Shown piece after piece: positions 18,798 through 27,925 of a stretch of 64,000 bases of DNA. Numbering within the stretch: the stretch's first letter is position 1; every line of letters begins with the position of its first letter. The notes beneath the pieces are model-generated. The model saw nothing but the letters and a program-made list of their open reading frames with translations. It did no database searches and was not told where the DNA came from. Origin of the DNA: an uncultured Cohaesibacter sp. GTDB taxonomy: Bacteria; Pseudomonadota; Alphaproteobacteria; Rhizobiales; Cohaesibacteraceae. The DNA lies in NCBI RefSeq assembly GCF_963682185.1, contig NZ_OY821667.1:124001-188000 (forward strand), written 5' to 3'. Made by a program: the position numbers and the translations under genes.

Positions 18798-19814
18798 TTA
18801 TCTGGAGAAACTCACCGGCAAGGTGAATCTGATCCGACTTTTCCCCGTTCCAGCCGGGATGTCGGGGAAAGGGGCGGCTCTTTGCGCCATCTTCAAGGCC
18901 GCCTTATCGAGGGTATCGCTCCCGGATGAGCGCACCAACTGCAAACCGGACATGGACCCATTGCGCGCAACAACAAAGCGAATGACCGCCGTTCCGGTTT
19001 CCCCTCTGCGCCGCGCCGCATTGGGGTAGCGTTTTTTGCGTGCCACTTCAGAACGCACCTTGCCCTTATAGCTTGACGTCAGAGCATCGCCGTTGGAAGT
19101 GGTGTTTCGGCCCCCGTTGCCACCTGTAGCGCCAGCACGCCCTTTGCTGTTGGCAACAGAACCACCCTTGCGAGATGCTACAGTTGCTTTGCGGGCTTTC
19201 TGTTGCTTTTCAGCGGGCTTGGCTGCTACCTGTTTGGGCGCAGGCGGGCGCGCTTTAGGCTGCGGCAAACGCTCGACAACCTGGGCTGTGGCCTTAACGG
19301 GCCGCGCTTCCACTGTCTTGACAGGGTCTGGCTCAATCTTGCTTTCTTCAACGATCTGACGCGGAGCCACCACTGACGCGTCTTTCAATACTGCCGCTTC
19401 ATCCGTATCGACGGGCTCAATCGCCTCGGCCTTGACGATATCAGGCCTGTCCAACGCGTCATACGCGGTCAGATCTTGTATCTGGTTCTCTAAAACAGCG
19501 TCCGGCGTAACCGCAGCCATCTCTTGCGCTCTGATAGGCTCAACGGCGGGGCGAGTTTGTTCGGCGACCACCTCTCTTGGTTCAACAGGCTCGACAGGAT
19601 CAACGGGTCTCTGACTCTCGGATACCTCCTCGACGCGCGTCGGCTCCACAGCATCCTGCGCCACGGAGTCAAACAGGCTACCCACTTCGAGCGCCGTCGC
19701 ACCAGCGCCCCGTTCCTCGCGGAACTCTTGCGGAGCATCAAGCAACAGCCATGCCCCCATGCCATGCACGAAAAGGGATAACAGGATAAATAGGGACAAA
19801 CCGGATAGGCGCAT
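18798..19814 (-). CDS. TonB-family energy transducer
   Basis: Energy-transducing protein of 338 residues. One N-terminal membrane anchor (about 5-25) is followed by a long Pro/Glu/Val-rich periplasmic linker (about 45-220) and a TonB C-terminal domain (about 250-338) with YPNAARRRGETGTAVIRFVV. It couples proton motive force from ExbB/ExbD to outer-membrane receptors such as the siderophore receptor at 27926-29980. Its start abuts the stop of the second ExbD gene (one base shared). Confidence 0.92.
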   Translation of the reverse strand: MRLSGLSLFILLSLFVHGMGAWLLLDAPQEFREERGAGATALEVGSLFDSVAQDAVEPTRVEEVSESQRPVDPVEPVEPREVVAEQTRPAVEPIRAQEMAAVTPDAVLENQIQDLTAYDALDRPDIVKAEAIEPVDTDEAAVLKDASVVAPRQIVEESKIEPDPVKTVEARPVKATAQVVERLPQPKARPPAPKQVAAKPAEKQQKARKATVASRKGGSVANSKGRAGATGGNGGRNTTSNGDALTSSYKGKVRSEVARKKRYPNAARRRGETGTAVIRFVVARNGSMSGLQLVRSSGSDTLDKAALKMAQRAAPFPDIPAGTGKSRIRFTLPVSFSR

Positions 19815-20272
19815 CAGTCTCCCTCACGCAAGGTAACCAAACGGATTTTGCGATGCCCCGCAGCCCGAAAGGCCTGCAATAGGGGAATCAGTTTTTTGGC
19901 GGGTAGTGCCTTATCAGCCAGTATATGAAGGATTTCATCGCTTTGGGGCGAAGCAGGAGCGACACCGCTCGCGCTGTTGGCCTTGGCTGGTTGCTGTGCA
20001 TCGGCAGCAGGGAACAGCGCTAATATCTCTTCAATGCTCAGCTCGCGTCCGTGATGAATGAGCGTGCCATCAGCCAATATTTCGACCGCATTGCCAGCAG
20101 GAGGCATTTGCTCAAGCTTACTGGCATTGGGTGGCGTCAACTCAGAGGAAACCGGAGGCGCAACCGTACCGGCAATCAGAAAGAAGATCAGCATCAGAAA
20201 CACGATGTTGATGAGCGGTATGGTATTGTCCGGCAGGACTTTTTTATGGGCTTTCGCCTTATGCATACGCAT
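19814..20272 (-). CDS. ExbD/TolR-family biopolymer transport protein (second copy)
   Basis: Protein of 152 residues with one membrane helix (about 18-38, containing the usual PLINIVFLMLIFF pattern) and a small periplasmic domain. The helix has Asn where most ExbD proteins carry the proton-relaying Asp (ExbD consensus PLIDVVFLLLIFF), so this copy may not carry protons. The ATG at 20272 is preferred over a TTG nine bases upstream. Some homologues of TonB systems carry two ExbD proteins; here the partner at 20310-20696 keeps the Asp. Confidence 0.82.
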   Translation of the reverse strand: MRMHKAKAHKKVLPDNTIPLINIVFLMLIFFLIAGTVAPPVSSELTPPNASKLEQMPPAGNAVEILADGTLIHHGRELSIEEILALFPAADAQQPAKANSASGVAPASPQSDEILHILADKALPAKKLIPLLQAFRAAGHRKIRLVTLREGD

Positions 20273-20309
20273 GGTGATCAACCAGCTTCAAAGGCTGGAT
20301 CTCCTTCAA

Positions 20310-20696
20310 TCAATTCGCCAGAGATACGGATTTGAGTTTGCTCGACTTGACGGTCTCAAGAAGCGCAACCAACTCCTGCAGAGTGACATCGCCCCTTGGC
20401 ACAATCACAGCCCGCTCAACACCTTCTGCAAGAAACGGCTCCAAAGCCGCATCCAAACCGCCAAGCTCCGTTACACGGCCATTGAGCCGCAGCACGCTAT
20501 CATCAGAAAGAGACATGATCAGCTTGGGCCGTTCCCCGCCTGAGCCAGACCCAACACCCGCGACGCCCAGATCCAGCTGGCTATAGCGTGAGAAGGTGGA
20601 GGACAGCATGAAGAACAGCAACAGCAGAAAAATGACGTCGATAAGAGACGTCAGGCCGACAATTGAGCGCCTTTTGCGTGGCGCACTAAGTCGCAT
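20310..20696 (-). CDS. exbD: ExbD-family biopolymer transport protein
   Basis: ExbD protein, 128 residues, with a single membrane helix carrying the family motif LTSLIDVIFLLLLFFML; the Asp is the proton-translocating residue. ATG at 20696 follows AAGGGGGG and overlaps the end of exbB. It works with ExbB and TonB to energise outer-membrane transport. Confidence 0.9.
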   Translation of the reverse strand: MRLSAPRKRRSIVGLTSLIDVIFLLLLFFMLSSTFSRYSQLDLGVAGVGSGSGGERPKLIMSLSDDSVLRLNGRVTELGGLDAALEPFLAEGVERAVIVPRGDVTLQELVALLETVKSSKLKSVSLAN

Positions 20697-21537
20697 AGCC
20701 AAGCCCCCCTTGACCGGATGTCGCCTCTGCAGAATAGGCCGACGCTTTGTCCGTCAGCTGGCCAGTCAGCACCGCCGTTACCAATTCTTCCATCACGCTC
20801 TGTTCGCGCTCAACCCGGCTAGCGAACCAGTCTGCGAATAGGCTCGCAGGAATGGCCACAGCCAAACCCACAGCAGTCGTCAGCAGAGCCACCCAAATGC
20901 CACCTGCCAGCACCGACGGATCAACAGTCGCTCCGGCTTCCTGAAGCCGCTGAAAAGCCTCAATCATGCCGATCACGGTACCGAACAAGCCCAGAAGGGG
21001 TGAAATCTGACCAACGGTTTCAAGAAACCGCAACATGACCCGCGTTTGCGAGAGAGATTGCAAAGCAACCCGTTCGATATCTTCGCGTATCAGGGCCTGT
21101 TTGTCCGGATGGTTCACTTGCCCCCGCATGGCGTGCGCGACAACGATTGTGACAGGGGACTTGCCTTTATCCAGCAAGGAAAGCGCATCTTCCCGTTGCC
21201 CAGCACGCCAAAGTCCAATGGCCTTGCGCGCCCGGCTGTGTCGACCGATACCGATGAAGGAAAATTGCCATAGCTTGTAGAGAATGACAGACAAGGAAAG
21301 AACTGACAAGACAGCAAGCAGCATGACCACCGGACCACCCATGTCGATCATGGAGTGGATTTGCCCCCACAGGGCATTCAGATCAAAACTGCTCGAAGAG
21401 TCGGCAGGCGTATTTCCAACGGCATCACCAACCACATCCATAGCGGGCCTAGCTCCAGAAGATTGCCCCATAGTTTGAGTGGTTTGAGCAATTGTCGTGG
21501 CAAGATCCGAAGCTGCCCCTGTTGCGCTTTCAGTCAT
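20686..21537 (-). CDS. exbB: ExbB/TolQ/MotA-family proton channel protein
   Basis: Inner-membrane protein of 283 residues. A long N-terminal segment precedes helix 1 (about 67-90), and the paired helices near 180-240 hold the motif GQISPLLGLFGTVIGMIEAFQ and GIWVALLTTAVGLAVAIPA. An extended N terminus rich in Ala/Ser/Thr is common in rhizobial-type ExbB. It forms the proton channel with ExbD. The gene follows a small secreted-protein gene by 62 bases and overlaps exbD. Confidence 0.92.
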   Translation of the reverse strand: MTESATGAASDLATTIAQTTQTMGQSSGARPAMDVVGDAVGNTPADSSSSFDLNALWGQIHSMIDMGGPVVMLLAVLSVLSLSVILYKLWQFSFIGIGRHSRARKAIGLWRAGQREDALSLLDKGKSPVTIVVAHAMRGQVNHPDKQALIREDIERVALQSLSQTRVMLRFLETVGQISPLLGLFGTVIGMIEAFQRLQEAGATVDPSVLAGGIWVALLTTAVGLAVAIPASLFADWFASRVEREQSVMEELVTAVLTGQLTDKASAYSAEATSGQGGLGYAT

Positions 21538-21599
21538 GATGAAACTTCCGATTAACAGAATATAAGGTTAGAAAAACGAGGACTGAGGGTCCAAAGAAC

Positions 21600-22043
21600 C
21601 TACAGCCCCAGCTTGATATTGGTACGGGAAGAGGGGCGCAGCGCAGCAAGACAGCTGCTGGCCGTCATGCCTTCTGCCTGACAGTCCGAAACGTCATTGA
21701 TCAGAATTTCACTCAGCGCGTCGCAGTCCACATCGGGCAAATCAAATTGGCGCAACCGACGTTTGCCTTGGCTCAAGGCTCCCGTACTCAGAACCATCAG
21801 ATCCTGCGCCAATCCCTTTTTGTCCAGCATGACAATCTCTATTCCCATCGTCTCCAAGGGCACACCAAGGTCATTGCGGATGAGGAAGGACAGTCGACAG
21901 GCACCTTCAAGCGCTTGAGCATTGTTAAGCTCAACAGAAATCACCCTATCGCTATCCGGTGCAGCTTCTGTTGCCTGTGCAGAGGCGTGCAGCAGAGGAA
22001 AAAGGCAAGAAAATCCAATCAGAAAGGACTTACGAATTGGCAT
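21600..22043 (-). CDS. Small secreted protein of the TonB operon, function unknown
   Basis: Protein of 147 residues with a signal peptide of about 24 residues (LLHASAQA). The mature part has three or four cysteines (C near GACRLSF, CDALSE, DCQAEG, SSCLA) that could form disulfides. I do not recognise a named family, though similar short secreted proteins precede exbB in other alphaproteobacteria. GGGAG nine bases before the ATG at 22043 decides the start over an upstream Met at 22076. First gene of the exbB-exbD-exbD-tonB operon. Confidence 0.75.
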   Translation of the reverse strand: MPIRKSFLIGFSCLFPLLHASAQATEAAPDSDRVISVELNNAQALEGACRLSFLIRNDLGVPLETMGIEIVMLDKKGLAQDLMVLSTGALSQGKRRLRQFDLPDVDCDALSEILINDVSDCQAEGMTASSCLAALRPSSRTNIKLGL

Positions 22044-22218
22044 TCTATACGCTCCCGAATTTATGTAACCATCCATCCATCAATGCAGCAGAGCTGGTGA
22101 TCTCTTCAAAACGAGCATGAAGGTCAGCCCCAGCCATCACAGCGTCAGGACAAGAAGAAACGCACCCCTTTGACCGATTCAGGCAGGGATGTGCGTGAAT
22201 AGTTAGAATATCTATTTA

Positions 22219-22233
22219 TGAGTAAAATATTCA
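22219..22233. promoter_or_regulatory. Candidate RirA iron box upstream of TonB operon
   Basis: TGAGTAAAATATTCA fits TGA-N9-TCA, the rhizobial RirA (IRO) consensus, with partly symmetric arms. It lies 176 bases upstream of the first gene of the TonB operon. Confidence 0.35.
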
Positions 22234-22298
22234 AGTTAACAGACTTGCGCTCAAGTGACATTTTCTATCGCTCAGACGCCACGCGCTCAAAGCCGGCT

Positions 22299-23057
22299 TT
22301 AGCGATAATGCATGACAAAGCGATGCTCACCAACGTCGTGAATATCGGCCTGCATGTCGAAGACTTGCTCAATCGTTTCATTGGTCAGGAAATATTTTGT
22401 CTCACCGTTGGCCACCAGGCGCCCGTCTTTCAGGCCAACAATCCAGTCTGCATAGAGCGCCGCATAGTTGATCTCGTGAAGAACGACAACGATGGTCTTG
22501 CCCGACTGCGCTGAAAGGGTACCAAGGCGCTGCATAAGCGTGCGGGCGCTTTTCATATCCAGATTGTTCAAGGGCTCATCAAGCAGCAAATAATCCGTAT
22601 CCTGCGCATAGGCCATGGCCACAAAAGCCTTCTGCCGCTGCCCCCCCGAGATTTCATCAATGAAGCGATGCCGGATGGAAGCAAGCTCAAGGCTTTCGAT
22701 GGCTTCATCTACAAGCTTATTATCCTCAACCGTTGGCCGACCCTGATGATGTGGGAAGCGGCCAAAGGCAACGAGATCTGCAACGGTCAACCGCGAGGCC
22801 AACTGGTTGGATTGGGTAAGGATAGCGAGTGTCTTGGCCAGCTGCTTGCTTGGTGTCTGGCTTACATCCAGCCCGTCGACCTCAATGGTGCCTTTTTGCA
22901 AGGGCTGCAGGCGAGCGATGAGGGAGAGCAGGGTGGACTTACCAGCCCCATTGGGCCCAACCAGCGCTGTAACCTTGCCCTTTGGCAACTGCACCGAAAT
23001 ATCACTGAGAATTGCCTGCCCATGCAATACATGGCTGACAGAGCGGATGTCAATCAT
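22299..23057 (-). CDS. Siderophore ABC transporter ATP-binding protein (VctC/YclP-like)
   Basis: ATPase of 252 residues of the FecE/FepC family. Walker A GPNGAGKST at 34-42, signature ISGGQRQK, Walker B LLLDEPLNNLD and the switch VVVLHEINYA are intact. Its start overlaps the upstream permease by four bases. The family and neighbours point to catecholate siderophore import into the cytoplasm. Confidence 0.9.
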   Translation of the reverse strand: MIDIRSVSHVLHGQAILSDISVQLPKGKVTALVGPNGAGKSTLLSLIARLQPLQKGTIEVDGLDVSQTPSKQLAKTLAILTQSNQLASRLTVADLVAFGRFPHHQGRPTVEDNKLVDEAIESLELASIRHRFIDEISGGQRQKAFVAMAYAQDTDYLLLDEPLNNLDMKSARTLMQRLGTLSAQSGKTIVVVLHEINYAALYADWIVGLKDGRLVANGETKYFLTNETIEQVFDMQADIHDVGEHRFVMHYR

Positions 23058-24010
23058 CGGCTTCTTCCTTTCAGGATCAAGAGAAGGAAGGTCACGCCTC
23101 CCAGAAACTCGACAATCACGCTGAGAGGCGTAGAGAAGTTGAGAAGTTGCTCAAGTATGGTTTGCCCCCCGATAAGCACACAAGCCGACAGGAGCGAGGC
23201 CGCAGGCAGCAGAATGGCATGTCTATGGGTGGGAAACAGATGGTAGGTGAGGTTGCTGACCAGCAGTCCGAAAAAGGCAACCGGCCCGACCAGTGCGGTT
23301 GAGACAGACACCAGACTGGCGATAATGACAAGCGTCATATAAACCCGCTGCTTGTAATTGATGCCAAGATTGATTGCCGCATCGCGCCCCAGCGCCAACA
23401 CATCCAGATCAAATCGTAAATACCAGGCAGCAACCAGCCCCAACGCCATGATCACGCAACTCAAAACAAGCAGATCGCCGTTAATGGAATTGAAGCTGGC
23501 CATGGAAGAGGTGGCAGCAACCACGAAATCATTGGGGTCTATCAGCCGCTGCAAAAAGGAGGTAACCGAGCGAAACTGAACTCCGAAGATAATGCCCGTC
23601 AACAACAGACGATGCATATCTTCCCCGCGCGCTTGTTGCGATTGCCCGAGCAGAGTGCCGAACAGAGCCAGAGAGGCCAGCATCATGAAAAAGAAGGAGG
23701 TAAAGAAGGAAACCTGAGGCGCCAATTGCGCAAAGCCCAAGCCGCCTAGAAAGAAAACCAGCGCGGTTTGCAGCAGCGCATAAAGGGCATCAAACCCCAT
23801 AAGAGAGGGCGTCAGAATGCGGTTCTTCGTCAGCGTTTGGAACAAAACCGTTGAGACCGCAATTGCAATCGCTACCAGAGAGATACCCAAAAGCTTGGTC
23901 CCGCGAAACCATAACACGAACTCCCAATTGCCCCGAGCGTTGACCGTCAAAAAGGCAACGGCGCAGACCACAAACAGCAGAAGCGCATATATCAGGCGTC
24001 TTTCAACCAT
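23054..24010 (-). CDS. Siderophore ABC transporter permease 2 (FecCD family)
   Basis: Inner-membrane permease of 318 residues of the BtuC/FecCD family with about nine to ten helices. GRDAAINLGINYKQRVYMTLVIIASLVSVSTALVGPVAFFGLLVSNL carries the coupling-helix motif. It overlaps the other permease by one base and the ATPase by four. Confidence 0.9.
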   Translation of the reverse strand: MVERRLIYALLLFVVCAVAFLTVNARGNWEFVLWFRGTKLLGISLVAIAIAVSTVLFQTLTKNRILTPSLMGFDALYALLQTALVFFLGGLGFAQLAPQVSFFTSFFFMMLASLALFGTLLGQSQQARGEDMHRLLLTGIIFGVQFRSVTSFLQRLIDPNDFVVAATSSMASFNSINGDLLVLSCVIMALGLVAAWYLRFDLDVLALGRDAAINLGINYKQRVYMTLVIIASLVSVSTALVGPVAFFGLLVSNLTYHLFPTHRHAILLPAASLLSACVLIGGQTILEQLLNFSTPLSVIVEFLGGVTFLLLILKGRSR

Positions 24011-24996
24011 CAGGCGCTTTTCTCCTGCTGGCTTTCAGGTGTCGAAGGACGGCGCGGCGGAAAATAGAGCAGCCACAAAAACAGCGCTGCACCGACAAAT
24101 CCAAAAATGGTTGCTGCCGGTATTTCGAAGGGATGGCGCACAATCCGCCCAATGAGATCGGAGAGCAGAACCAGCCCCGCGCCCATCATGGCTGTAACGG
24201 GAAGCGTCTTGCGCAAATTATCACCTAACCACCGGCTGACGATGTTGGGCACAATCAGCCCGACAAACGGAATGACCCCGACAGTAACCACCGTCACCGC
24301 TGAAATCAGAGAAACAATCACCAACCCCAGCCGTACGATCTGGTGATAGTTGAGCCCCAGATTGATGCTGACATTGCGGCCAAGTCCGAGAATGGCGAAC
24401 TGGTCAGCCACAAGATAGGCCACAATCATCAGTATTCCGGTCAACCACAGAAGCTCGTAGCGCCCCTGCAGGATGCCCGAAAATTCGCCGTTAAACCATG
24501 TTTGGAGATATTGCAGCAGATCCGCCTGGTAGGCGATAAACGTCACGAGCGCGCTTACAACCCCGCCATAGGCTATCCCAACCAACGGCACCAGCAATGG
24601 CTGATGCGCAGGCAAGCGGCGCACCATCGCCAGAAACACCATCGTGCCCAGAAGCGAAAAGACGCAGGCAGCAATCATCTTGAGAAATATGGATGCCTGA
24701 GGCATCAGAAAGGTGATGAGCAAGAGCCCAAGCGCCGCAGTCGAGCCGGAGCCCGCCGTCATCGGCTCAACAAATCGGTTGGAAACAATCATCTGCATGA
24801 TGATACCGGCAACAGCCAGAGAGGCTCCGGTCAGCAAAACGGCCAGCGTACGCGGAATACGGCTGACCAGAAGCAGATTCAAGCCTTCTCCGGTTTGCAG
24901 AAAGCGACCGGCATCCAGATCAATCGCACCAACAAAAAGGCTCGAAACGATTCCGAGCCCCAAAATGGCAAGCGCGAATATCCAACCCTTGATCAT
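24010..24996 (-). CDS. Siderophore ABC transporter permease 1 (FecCD family)
   Basis: Inner-membrane permease of 328 residues. RIPRTLAVLLTGASLAVAGIIMQ near the N terminus and GRNVSINLGLNYHQIVRLGLVIVSLISAVTVVTVGVIPFVGLIVPN are FecCD hallmarks. The gene follows the binding-protein gene, separated by 80 bases with a 12-pair stem-loop. Confidence 0.9.
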   Translation of the reverse strand: MIKGWIFALAILGLGIVSSLFVGAIDLDAGRFLQTGEGLNLLLVSRIPRTLAVLLTGASLAVAGIIMQMIVSNRFVEPMTAGSGSTAALGLLLITFLMPQASIFLKMIAACVFSLLGTMVFLAMVRRLPAHQPLLVPLVGIAYGGVVSALVTFIAYQADLLQYLQTWFNGEFSGILQGRYELLWLTGILMIVAYLVADQFAILGLGRNVSINLGLNYHQIVRLGLVIVSLISAVTVVTVGVIPFVGLIVPNIVSRWLGDNLRKTLPVTAMMGAGLVLLSDLIGRIVRHPFEIPAATIFGFVGAALFLWLLYFPPRRPSTPESQQEKSA

Positions 24997-25024
24997 GTTT
25001 CATCACCCTTGAATGACCACAATG

Positions 25025-25066
25025 AACAAGACAGCCAACACACATAGCAATGCAGGCTGCCTTGTT
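25025..25066 (-). terminator. Stem-loop between binding-protein and permease genes
   Basis: AACAAGACAGCC (25025-25036) and GGCTGCCTTGTT (25055-25066) form a 12-pair stem with one G-U or A-C mismatch and no T run. As in three other ABC operons of this window it separates the binding-protein gene from the permeases. Confidence 0.5.
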
Positions 25067-25076
25067 GCCATCATGA

Positions 25077-25994
25077 TCAATCAACCTTGCCAAATGCCTT
25101 GATCATCTCGTCAAGCGTGTGGGTCATGGATTGAATGCCGCCGCTGGCGATATAGATATTAGCCGCATCGAGATAGACAATCTGACCCTCTTTCCATGCC
25201 TTGGTTTCATGCACAAGGGCATTGTCGAGCGTGGTGTCAGCCGAGGCGCCACTGGCTCCGATCGCAGCAGAACGGTCAATTACCAGCAACCAATCGGGAT
25301 TGACGTCGCGGATAAACTCAAAGGAAACCGCTTCGCCATGAGTGGCATCTTCAACACTTTCAACGGCTTCAGGCAGGCCAACGGCATCATGCAACCAGCC
25401 AAACCGACCCGTCGCGCCATAGGCTGAAATCTTCGGACCATTGGCCAGAATAATCAGCCCGTTGCCTTTGCCCTTAACAGCGGCTTGCGCCTCGGCGACT
25501 TTGTCATCGAATGCCGCTTCGAGCTCCTTGGCTTTCTGCTCCTTGTCAAACAGCGCACCATAGGCTTCCAGCCGGGCCTTAGCCTGACCGACCATATCGG
25601 TCCCCCAGATCGTCATATCGATGGTTGGCACCATTTTTGACATCTGGTCATATTGCTTGGCGGAGCGTCCACCAACGACAACCAGATCCGGCTGCAGTGC
25701 ATTGATGGCCTCATAGTTTGGCTCAAACAGGCTACCGACACCTTCCGCCGATTTCGACAGATGATCCAGATAGGAAACATAGAGCTTGTCAGGCACACCG
25801 ACCGGCTCAACACCCAAGGCATCAATCGTATCCAGAGCGGCAACATCCATCACAACCACAGAGCTCGGATGGCTGGAAAAGTGCGCGGCATCCCGTGCCG
25901 TTGGTATTTCCAAGTCTTCAGCCAGAGCTTGCGGAGCAACAAATGCAAGCAGGCTAGAAAAAGCCAAAGCAAGGCAAAACGGTCGTGAAGTCAT
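25077..25994 (-). CDS. Catecholate siderophore-binding protein (CeuE/VctP/YclQ-like)
   Basis: Periplasmic binding protein of 305 residues with a signal peptide (cleavage after QALA, residue 25). The mature protein has the TroA/FecB-type fold signatures PDLVVVGGR and FEFIRDVNPDWLLVID. H219 (DATHGE) and Y281 (NIYIASGG) match the His/Tyr pair that completes iron coordination of tetradentate catecholates in CeuE and VctP. AAGGGA precedes the ATG. It should deliver ferric catecholate to the FecCD importer. Confidence 0.88.
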   Translation of the reverse strand: MTSRPFCLALAFSSLLAFVAPQALAEDLEIPTARDAAHFSSHPSSVVVMDVAALDTIDALGVEPVGVPDKLYVSYLDHLSKSAEGVGSLFEPNYEAINALQPDLVVVGGRSAKQYDQMSKMVPTIDMTIWGTDMVGQAKARLEAYGALFDKEQKAKELEAAFDDKVAEAQAAVKGKGNGLIILANGPKISAYGATGRFGWLHDAVGLPEAVESVEDATHGEAVSFEFIRDVNPDWLLVIDRSAAIGASGASADTTLDNALVHETKAWKEGQIVYLDAANIYIASGGIQSMTHTLDEMIKAFGKVD

Positions 25995-26035
25995 CTATCA
26001 ATCCCTTGTAAGCACTTCAAAAAAGAGGAGGCGGG

Positions 26036-26053
26036 AGAGGCAGAATTGCCTCT
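26036..26053 (-). repeat. Hairpin in leader of siderophore-binding protein gene
   Basis: AGAGGCA-GAAT-TGCCTCT forms a perfect seven-pair stem about 42 bases before the start codon. A role in leader stability or attenuation is possible. Confidence 0.4.
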
Positions 26054-26128
26054 TAAACATGAGTGTCACTTGCAACATAGGCCAAGATGTGGCAATGAAA
26101 AGCACCAAAACAGGCTCATGACTTAAAT

Positions 26129-26145
26129 TTGAATATCAAATTCAA
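26129..26145. promoter_or_regulatory. Candidate RirA iron box upstream of siderophore ABC genes
   Basis: TTGAATATCAAATTCAA is an inverted repeat (TTGAAT/ATTCAA) fitting TGA-N9-TCA with an extra flanking T and A. It lies between the esterase stop and the binding-protein gene, about 135 bases before the latter. Confidence 0.55.
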
Positions 26146-26157
26146 GATATCAACAGC

Positions 26158-27810
26158 CTATTTGCCAACCACTCGCGCATTGGCATCCACGCTTCCCAGC
26201 AATGCAATCAGCCCTTGAGGCAACTGCTCTCTCCAGGCGAACATGTCGTGCGCCGTTGGGAACTCCTGATGGATCACGCTATAGCCTTTGGCAAGGAGCA
26301 CATCATGCAGATGCCTGTTTGGCTCCAAAATGCTCGCAAAACCATCGCCACGGCTGGTCTCGAACAGGCCTGCTGCAAGATAGAAGCGAACCGGCGCAGG
26401 TTCATGGGTCGCCACGCGCCGGGCAACCATATTGGCACCGGAATATGCTCCCTCGTCCGACCACCAATAGGACCCTGAAAGCGACAGCACCGCACCAAAG
26501 GCTTCAGGATGCTTGAACGCGATGGTCGTCGAGCCAAGGCCACCGAAGCTTGATCCGCTGAGAATGGTTCTCTCGGCCCGCGGAGAAAAGCCTAACACTT
26601 CACGCACCAGGGAAAGGACATCCTTGGCCATAAAGGCAGCGAAGGTATCATTATCCGGCAGTTCTTTCGCGCGCACCACATTGTCGATAGAAGAAACAAA
26701 TACAGCGGCCAGAGGCGGAATCTTGCCTGCGGCGACCAGCGCATCAATGCTGCAATCCAGATGCCCTTTGCGCAAAAACTGTTCGCCATCAAAAACAAAA
26801 AGCAAAGGCGTATCGGGATCGGATGCATCAAAACCTGCACTGCGATAGATCCAGATATCTCTTTCATTCTCCAGTTCGACACTTGCAATGCGGTGATGGC
26901 TAAGCGCTCCCTGTGCGTCAGACACGGCCTCAAACCATGGTTCCAGCGCACCGCCACCGACACGGAAGGTCGAAGACTGATTGTAGGCATCCGGTGCCTC
27001 TGTTGGCCATGGATAGCGATTGAGCGGGTCTGCCTTGGCCTTTGCCAGAATCGCTACGCGGCGGGCGCGTTTCGGGCCATCAAAATCCGGCACATCCTTC
27101 GCCAACTGATAAGAGAACAAAGTTCCTGCAGGCACAGACACCGTGCGGAACCAGACATCGCTCTTGCCAAGCCTTTCCAGCGCATAGATATCATTGGCAG
27201 GGCCGCCGAGCATTTTGACATTTCGTTCAGCGCCTCTTGCAAGAAAGGTCAAAAGTGTTTCGCCCTTGTTGCCCGGTTCCACCATGGGCGTGCCTTCTTT
27301 GGTGATGTCCTGCCAAAAGGCATCAGTGTTTCCTTCCTGTTCCAATTTCTCGGCCAGAACACGAAGGCGAGGGCTTTGATAGCTGCGCTTTGGAGCATGT
27401 AGATCCTTTGCAGCGATCATGCTTGTCTGCGTTATGGCAAGAGAGCCCGCCTTAGAGCTGGAGACTGCCAGATAGGAAGGCTTGTCAGGCATCATGAACA
27501 CCACATGCTTGCGTCCTTCCCCTTTTGCCAGCAATTGCCGGTAATGTGTACCGTCTTCGCCCTCAAGGGAGATATCAAACGGTAAGCCTGACGTTTCAAG
27601 AGACAAACTGACCAACGCTCCGGTATCACCGAGCAGATGGATAGCGACTGGCTCATTGGCGACCACGTCAACACGAATGGGGTCGTGGATGGCATCTATT
27701 TGTTCAATCACCTTGGGAGACATGGCATGGACACTCTGGGAAAGAACACCCAAGCCGATAACGAGCAAAGCTTGCATGGCTTGAGCAAAAAAGCGGGGCT
27801 GGATGAACAT
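26158..27810 (-). CDS. Periplasmic enterochelin-type esterase (Fes/IroE family)
   Basis: Hydrolase of 550 residues that should open the trilactone of enterobactin-like siderophores. The N-terminal part (to about 290) resembles the Fes N-terminal domain. The esterase domain has LFVFDGEQF, the nucleophile GSSFGG and the C-terminal catalytic His in FPTAHDMFAWREQLPQGL, equivalent to GGHD-CWR of Fes. A signal peptide (VLSQSVHA) places it in the periplasm, unlike cytoplasmic Fes. ATG at 27810 was preferred over TTG at 27819. It lies between receptor and ABC genes. Confidence 0.88.
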   Translation of the reverse strand: MFIQPRFFAQAMQALLVIGLGVLSQSVHAMSPKVIEQIDAIHDPIRVDVVANEPVAIHLLGDTGALVSLSLETSGLPFDISLEGEDGTHYRQLLAKGEGRKHVVFMMPDKPSYLAVSSSKAGSLAITQTSMIAAKDLHAPKRSYQSPRLRVLAEKLEQEGNTDAFWQDITKEGTPMVEPGNKGETLLTFLARGAERNVKMLGGPANDIYALERLGKSDVWFRTVSVPAGTLFSYQLAKDVPDFDGPKRARRVAILAKAKADPLNRYPWPTEAPDAYNQSSTFRVGGGALEPWFEAVSDAQGALSHHRIASVELENERDIWIYRSAGFDASDPDTPLLFVFDGEQFLRKGHLDCSIDALVAAGKIPPLAAVFVSSIDNVVRAKELPDNDTFAAFMAKDVLSLVREVLGFSPRAERTILSGSSFGGLGSTTIAFKHPEAFGAVLSLSGSYWWSDEGAYSGANMVARRVATHEPAPVRFYLAAGLFETSRGDGFASILEPNRHLHDVLLAKGYSVIHQEFPTAHDMFAWREQLPQGLIALLGSVDANARVVGK

Positions 27811-27872
27811 TTTTGGCAAACTTTCCAGTTAAGCATCAGCAAAGCAGTTGCACGCTGATAAACGCACCAAAA

Positions 27873-27898
27873 CCTCCCGCCCGAGAACGGGCGAGAGG
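27873..27898 (-). terminator. Hairpin behind siderophore receptor gene
   Basis: CCTCCCGCCCG and CGGGCGAGAGG form an 11-pair GC-rich stem with a GAGA-type loop; read on the minus strand it is followed by TTTTGG. Partial termination between receptor and esterase is likely. Confidence 0.6.
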
Positions 27899-27925
27899 CG
27901 GGGCAGATTTCATTTCTGGTAAAGA

